The notes under the pieces are model-generated. The model had not been told where the DNA came from and did not search any database. It saw nothing but the letters and a program-made list of their open reading frames with translations. Below are positions 59,736-64,000 of a stretch of 64,000 nucleotides of DNA, piece after piece (the stretch's first letter is position 1; each line of letters opens with the position of its first letter). This stretch comes from an uncultured Candidatus Melainabacteria bacterium (GTDB lineage: Bacteria > Cyanobacteriota > Vampirovibrionia > Gastranaerophilales > Gastranaerophilaceae), in assembly GCA_934718275.1 (NCBI GenBank), contig CAKUZD010000003.1, forward strand, positions 1 through 64,000. The letters run 5' to 3'. The translations under genes and the position numbers were made by a program.

Positions 59736-59831
59736 TTAGCTTTCTGTTGTTAATTCTTCCCAAATGCTTGGTACTACGATTAGCGCAGCGTAAACAATAA
59801 ATCCGAATAGAATTAAGTTAATAGCTTCCAT
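59736..59831 (-). CDS. 31-residue single-helix membrane peptide
   Basis: This short frame reads MEAINLILFGFIVYAALIVV then PSIWEELTTES and a stop. It is one hydrophobic helix with a short acidic tail, so the C terminus is likely on the outside or at the membrane surface. ATAGGAGTG lies 5-9 nt before the ATG, a good ribosome-binding site. The size and style recall the tiny subunits attached to membrane complexes, but no family was identified. It is the only supported gene in a 460-bp gap and could be missed by automatic annotation. Confidence 0.6.
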   Translation of the reverse strand: MEAINLILFGFIVYAALIVVPSIWEELTTES

Positions 59832-59961
59832 GATAACACTCCTATCTGTTAGCTTGAATGAATTAAAACGACATAATCCATCTTAATTATATTATTCCCA
59901 TGTTGTCAAAAAACGTAACATTTTTTAATAAATTTTTTATTATAATATTAGTGAGGACTTT

Positions 59962-60267
59962 ATGAAAAAGAAAATCGAAAAATTATTCTCAAATTTATGT
60001 TGTTCCCATTGTAAAAACAGCTTTAATGAAAGTTCAATAACAATTAAAAGAGAGGAAGAAGGCTTGATGGTTGTTGGCTTGGAATGTAAGTATTGTGGTA
60101 AAAACTTTGGGGTCGCTTTTTTAGGGATAAACGATTTAGATATCAAAAATTATGAGCCTTTAGAAGTGCAAGAAGGACCAAAACCTATTAATTATGATGA
60201 TGTAATTGATGCGCATAGATTTATAAAAAATCTTGACGCTGATTGGCAAAAACATTTACCTCATTAG
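59962..60267 (+). CDS. Small zinc-ribbon protein
   Basis: A 101-residue protein with CCSHC near residue 14 and CKYCGKNFG near 44-47, which makes a four-Cys zinc ribbon. A helix-rich C-terminal half follows (YDDVIDAHRFIKNLDADWQK). No family was recognised beyond zinc ribbon. GAGG precedes the ATG, and TATAAT at 59940-59945 could be the -10 box. It is followed by a short repeat region and the convergent transporter gene. Confidence 0.7.
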   Translation: MKKKIEKLFSNLCCSHCKNSFNESSITIKREEEGLMVVGLECKYCGKNFGVAFLGINDLDIKNYEPLEVQEGPKPINYDDVIDAHRFIKNLDADWQKHLPH

Positions 60268-60277
60268 TTTTTATATT

Positions 60278-60345
60278 CAACCCCTTCTCTCTACGAGAGG
60301 GTAAATTAGTTAAAAGGAATTCAAAAATATGTGAGAGGGGGAACT
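60278..60345. repeat. Short dispersed repeat, GAGAGGG type
   Basis: CCCCTTCTCTC...GAGAGGGTAAATTAG and a second GAGAGGGGG resemble the CTCTCCCTC...GAGAGGGTAAACTAA unit at 15.55-15.6 kb. It can pair with itself. Non-coding. Confidence 0.55.
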
Positions 60346-60357
60346 GTTATATATTAT

Positions 60358-61641
60358 TTAGTTAAACAGTACACCTGCGATAGCTGCGGACATATAGCAA
60401 GTTAAAGTTCCACAAATTAATGCTCTCACTCCTAGTCTTGCAAGGTTTTTCCTTTGATTTGGTGCAAGTTCTCCGATTCCTCCCAATTGAATAGCTATAG
60501 AGCCGAAGTTTCCAAAACTGCATAATGCAAAGCTTGCGATTAAGAAACTTTTTTCTGATAACTGCGTTTGTAAAGCGGTCAAGTCAAAGTATGCTACCAT
60601 TTCATTTAAAACTAATTTTGTTCCCATTAAGCTTCCAACTGTCGTTGCTTCTTTTAGTGGAACTCCCATAAAATAAGCAAATACAGAGAACAGTTTTCCT
60701 AAAATTAATTTTAAAGATAAATGTGTTAAGTCAAAGGAAGCGAAGTTTACATGTAAATATTTTACAATTAAATTTCCAAGACCACCCAAAAACCAATCAA
60801 TCATTGCAACTAATGCAACAAGAGCCAAAATCATGGCAACAACGTTGATTGCAACTTTCATACCTTCTGATGCTCCGGCTGAAATTGCATCAAAAACATT
60901 TATATAAGGTTTTCTTCTTTTACTGTATGAGATTTTGATGTCCTCGCTTGTTTCCGGAGTTCCTGTTTCAGGGTAAACTATTTTTGTTAAAACGAGAGCT
61001 CCAGGAGCAGCCATAACAGAAGCTGCCAAAAGATATTGTGCAGGAATTCCCATTCCGATATAAATAGGCATTGTTGCTGCAGAAATACATGCCATACTGC
61101 CTGCCATGGATGCCAACAACTCGGAACGGGTCAGTTTTGCAAGATACGGCCTAATCATAATTTGAGCAGCAATTTGTCCAACAAAAGCACTTGCTACGTT
61201 AGACAGAGCTTCAGCACCGCTTACGCCCATAAGTTTGTTCATGGCTTTTCCGAAGAAAGGAACTACCCTTTGCATAATTCCGTAATAATAAAGAATATTA
61301 ACTACAATCATCATAAAAATTAATGATGCAATCAGTTGTAAAGCGAAAACCTGTGCTCCGCTTCCAAAAACACTACTGAATTTATCATCGGACATTAATG
61401 GCCCAAAAACGAAAGCTCCTCCATCTTTGGCAAAGTCTAAGATTTTTTGAATAAATAATCCTAAATTCATGAATATTGAACGCCCTAATGGAACTTTAAA
61501 AATAAAAACTGCTAACAAAACTTGTAGCAAAAAGCCCATCCCAACCGTTTTGTAATTAATTGCCTTCCTGTTGTTAGATATTAAAAATGCAATTCCAAAT
61601 ATTAAAAGAATTCCCAATAATCCAAAAAATCTATTCATCAT
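60358..61641 (-). CDS. Concentrative nucleoside transporter (CNT/NupC family)
   Basis: A 427-residue inner-membrane Na+- or H+-coupled nucleoside transporter. The N-terminal helix (GLLGILLIFGIAFLIS), the Gate-type domains, SNVASAFVGQ, RSELLASMAGSMACISAATM, LVLNEMVAYFDL and SFALCSFGNFGSIAIQ identify the family. In the first re-entrant loop most members have GQ(S/T)E, where Thr/Ser and Glu contact the nucleoside. Here residues 155-160 are GQIAAQ, so the Glu is missing, while the second-loop Glu, Asn and Ser are kept. AAGGG precedes the ATG. It is transcribed alone. Confidence 0.88.
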   Translation of the reverse strand: MMNRFFGLLGILLIFGIAFLISNNRKAINYKTVGMGFLLQVLLAVFIFKVPLGRSIFMNLGLFIQKILDFAKDGGAFVFGPLMSDDKFSSVFGSGAQVFALQLIASLIFMMIVVNILYYYGIMQRVVPFFGKAMNKLMGVSGAEALSNVASAFVGQIAAQIMIRPYLAKLTRSELLASMAGSMACISAATMPIYIGMGIPAQYLLAASVMAAPGALVLTKIVYPETGTPETSEDIKISYSKRRKPYINVFDAISAGASEGMKVAINVVAMILALVALVAMIDWFLGGLGNLIVKYLHVNFASFDLTHLSLKLILGKLFSVFAYFMGVPLKEATTVGSLMGTKLVLNEMVAYFDLTALQTQLSEKSFLIASFALCSFGNFGSIAIQLGGIGELAPNQRKNLARLGVRALICGTLTCYMSAAIAGVLFN

Positions 61642-61843
61642 TTACCCTTTATAAAACTGTTGTTTTAATTTTACAGTAAAGTATTAAAAAATGCAGAATA
61701 TATTGAAAAATGTTTACTTAATATTTCTTTACAAATAGAGAGTCAGCTATTGAAAAATATTTTGTCAGCATTTTACTATAAATGCAGAATTTTTTTCTGC
61801 AAAATGATGCTGTTTAACAAAATTATATATATGGGGTGCAATT

Positions 61844-64000
61844 ATGCGAGTAAATTCAATTATGCCAAATGTTCAGGTGAGGTTCGTGAGAAATCAAAAT
61901 GATACAAATGCCATGACCATACCTGTTATGTCGACAAATGAGTCTAATAATACTTTGCCAATGGGTGGGGTACAAAATGTTGTATTGCATCGAAAGTCGG
62001 CGGCTGCTCAAGGCGTTTCCTACATAACGTTTACGGGAAATACCGATAGGAACATGAATCAAGTTTTGTCTTTGGCTTATGAAAATAAAGGAACCGGTTT
62101 ACCGGAAGACTTTCAAGGTGGAATGGGAGTTGTTACTTATGAAGCACCTCAAAGTTTAATTCAAAATGAAGGCATGGATGTAAGAAGTGTAATGCCGTTT
62201 CATGAACACAATAACCCTAATGGCGGTTTAAGATATGTTAATATTGCGAAAATTAAAGCGGATAACAACGGAGTGCTTCCGGAGAGAATTGCTGCAAATA
62301 GTTTTGTTCCGGCTTTTCCCGGGACAACGGTAGAAGAAGTTGCAAAGGGGTTACATCAAGATGCTAAAGATTTAAGAGTTGTAATTCAAAGTGAGCCAAA
62401 TAGCAAAGGTTTAGATGGTACAAGTAAATATATAATTCTTGAACCAACAAGTGCAAGTGGTGTTTTTGAACGTATGTCTGATACTGATATTGGCGCTTTA
62501 CAAGAAGTAGAATATCAACTTTTCAAAATTTCTGAAGAAAACCCGGGGTATAACAAAATAAAAGGAACTCCAAATTATTTTATGTATACAAGAGAACTTT
62601 CCAAAACGCCAAAACCATATACTTACGGTATTGGAGGGGCTGACGGAATGGATGCTGAAATTAATAATTCAGATTTTTGTAGAGCAGTTTTAAGAGCTGA
62701 AGAACAAATGAACACGGAAGAATTTGGCTTTTTTAGACCGGCTAGTATTTGGGGACATGACAGGCCTGTAGCTATGATAACAAGTTTAATAGCTGATGAG
62801 TCAGCTAGAGGAAATGATTCTTTTAATGGAGTTATAGCTCATCATACCTTGCATAATCCGGGAAGGAATTATCAAGGAGTTACTGATAATCCGTTTGCTT
62901 TTGCGAGAATGGTTTTTAGTAAAGAAGATATTGCTGCAATAAGTAAAGATCCTCAATATGAGTTGTTACAAAACTTTAATGCAAGAGGATGGAATAATTT
63001 GACAGAAGTTGAAAAGAAATTTGTTACATCTGCATTTGAACCTTATATTGGTGTATTTAGAGATATGTTTGGAACATATAATATTACTAAAATTCCAATT
63101 CTTGCAGCAAAATTAAATCCTGATAATTTTTCAACCGGTACGGTATCTCCGAACTTTGATAGAGAAATGAAGTCTGTGGACATGGATGTTGCAGCAGCTA
63201 TTGGTGGTGATTTGCGAGAAGCTAGAACTGTTAGTCCTTTAAATGGCTCAACTCCTGCTAACTTAGGCTTTGATGATAATACCAAAGACTTCGGTAGAGG
63301 CGGAAATACGTTATCTGCAGAAAAAAGCGGTTTTACTCCATTAAAATATAACGGAACAAATATTGATGAAATCGTTGCAAACAGACAGAAAAATGCAAAA
63401 TGGTTAACAGGTATTTTAGCTAATGCTGAAATGGAAGGTCAAGATGCATTAAACCATGTATTCTTTAATGATTTACAAATCGAACAGGGAAGAAGTGTTT
63501 TTGGCAGTCTATCTGAGTTCAAAGATGGTGATATGCTCTTTATGGGTTGGGGTAGACCGGATGAACAGAAAGGTTATCCTTACACATTTGAAGGTTTCTT
63601 GAAATTTTTACAACGAGATGATGTTCCGAAAGAGACAAAATTAAAAACTAAATTAATAGTTGGTGCCGGAGATGCACCTTGGAATAGAGATGCAAAAGAT
63701 TTTCAATTAATCCAAAAGATTTTAAAAGAAATCCAAGAACTTGATGGAGGAGCTTATAAACATAATGCGATGTATGTAGACGGTTTCTTCCCGAATAAAT
63801 TGGTAGCTTGTGCTACTCACGGTATTTTTACGTCAAGACGAGAAATGTGTGGGATTACTCCATTAGAAGCCAAGGCTGCAGGTGTACCTTATATTGCTAC
63901 TGCAACAGGGGGAATGGTTGACTATACAAATGAGTCAAACGGTTGGAAAACAAAAACGGCTCCGGAAATGAATCCGGATTTTGATGGTTTGGATTGGGGA
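61844..64000 (+). CDS. GT5 (glycogen/starch synthase-like) glycosyltransferase, 3' end outside the window
   Basis: At least 719 residues, still open at the window end. Residues 90-110 (GGMGVVTYEAPQSLIQNEGM) align with the KxGGLGDVxxxLPKAL start of glycogen synthases, but the Lys and the GLGD core are altered. SIWGHDRPVAMITSL and IAHHTLHNPGRNYQGV follow the acceptor-side pattern. The C lobe has TSRREMCGITPLEAKAAG and TATGGMVDYT near 663-690, the donor-binding block. The family uses ADP- or UDP-glucose to extend alpha-glucans. The protein is far longer than the usual 480 residues, with an 85-residue N-terminal extension (containing YITFTGN at 60-66) and a large middle insertion. The ATG at 61844 has GGGGTG upstream. 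Confidence 0.78.
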   Translation, partial: MRVNSIMPNVQVRFVRNQNDTNAMTIPVMSTNESNNTLPMGGVQNVVLHRKSAAAQGVSYITFTGNTDRNMNQVLSLAYENKGTGLPEDFQGGMGVVTYEAPQSLIQNEGMDVRSVMPFHEHNNPNGGLRYVNIAKIKADNNGVLPERIAANSFVPAFPGTTVEEVAKGLHQDAKDLRVVIQSEPNSKGLDGTSKYIILEPTSASGVFERMSDTDIGALQEVEYQLFKISEENPGYNKIKGTPNYFMYTRELSKTPKPYTYGIGGADGMDAEINNSDFCRAVLRAEEQMNTEEFGFFRPASIWGHDRPVAMITSLIADESARGNDSFNGVIAHHTLHNPGRNYQGVTDNPFAFARMVFSKEDIAAISKDPQYELLQNFNARGWNNLTEVEKKFVTSAFEPYIGVFRDMFGTYNITKIPILAAKLNPDNFSTGTVSPNFDREMKSVDMDVAAAIGGDLREARTVSPLNGSTPANLGFDDNTKDFGRGGNTLSAEKSGFTPLKYNGTNIDEIVANRQKNAKWLTGILANAEMEGQDALNHVFFNDLQIEQGRSVFGSLSEFKDGDMLFMGWGRPDEQKGYPYTFEGFLKFLQRDDVPKETKLKTKLIVGAGDAPWNRDAKDFQLIQKILKEIQELDGGAYKHNAMYVDGFFPNKLVACATHGIFTSRREMCGITPLEAKAAGVPYIATATGGMVDYTNESNGWKTKTAPEMNPDFDGLDWG

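Overview
The window is a 64-kb stretch of low-GC bacterial chromosome, densely coded on both strands. No prophage, insertion sequence or CRISPR array was seen. The best guess is a gut-type, non-photosynthetic relative of Cyanobacteria (Vampirovibrionia/Melainabacteria, order Gastranaerophilales). This is an inference, at roughly 70-75% confidence. Envelope genes are Gram-negative (Kdo transferase WaaA, Skp/OmpH chaperone, a two-partner-secretion outer-membrane transporter). They sit with ClpC, a glyS beta subunit and a trimeric [FeFe]-hydrogenase of a strict fermenter. Prepilin-like proteins carry the FTLAE(V/I)LITLG leader, and many proteins lack database-style names.

Layout. 1-5 kb: repeat fragment, waaA (-), folK and a BaiN-like flavoprotein (+), then an unknown membrane protein (-). 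5-15 kb: tRNA-Glu, clpC, a PilC/GspF protein, a TPR protein and pth (-), an HTH protein, tRNA-Lys, glyS. 15-19 kb: a repeat-rich intergenic stretch, a prepilin-like gene divergent from a small XRE regulator, and a 5'-nucleotidase-like protein. 18.5-27 kb: three overlapping membrane-protein genes, prfB with its programmed frameshift, a PHP phosphoesterase, a membrane protein/zinc ribbon/RNase PH operon, and a pair of secreted Lys/Gln-rich coiled-coil proteins. 27-36 kb: acetolactate synthase, an alanine:Na+ symporter with a type-4/5 uracil-DNA glycosylase, a paralogue of the unknown 3.2-4.5 kb protein, the RSH (p)ppGpp enzyme and two small RWYD-repeat proteins. 36-44 kb: an exported glycine-zipper protein, a BlaI-like regulator operon with an exported, possibly serpin-like protein, radA, a UDP-xylose-synthase-type epimerase, a second prepilin/XRE locus followed by repeats, and gapA. 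44-55 kb: M16 peptidase, purA, nth, the hydrogenase operon and skp. 55-64 kb: TpsB transporter, bioD-bioA, a structured intergenic element, a 31-residue membrane peptide, a CNT nucleoside transporter and a partial GT5 glycosyltransferase cut by the window end.

Themes across the window. (1) Several genes without a Shine-Dalgarno sequence have a good sigma-70 promoter whose -10 box ends exactly 6 nt before the ATG, which implies leaderless transcripts. (2) At least eight otherwise unrelated proteins share a short hydrophobic-F-(T/S/N)-G-like motif, mostly near the N terminus. (3) Both prepilin-like genes are divergent from a small XRE gene, are followed on the regulator side by a motif-bearing protein, and are trailed by the same dispersed repeats. 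(4) The repeats contain hairpins with compensatory changes. Coordinates, reading frames and motifs were read by eye. Family names come from recognised motifs, not from a database search.
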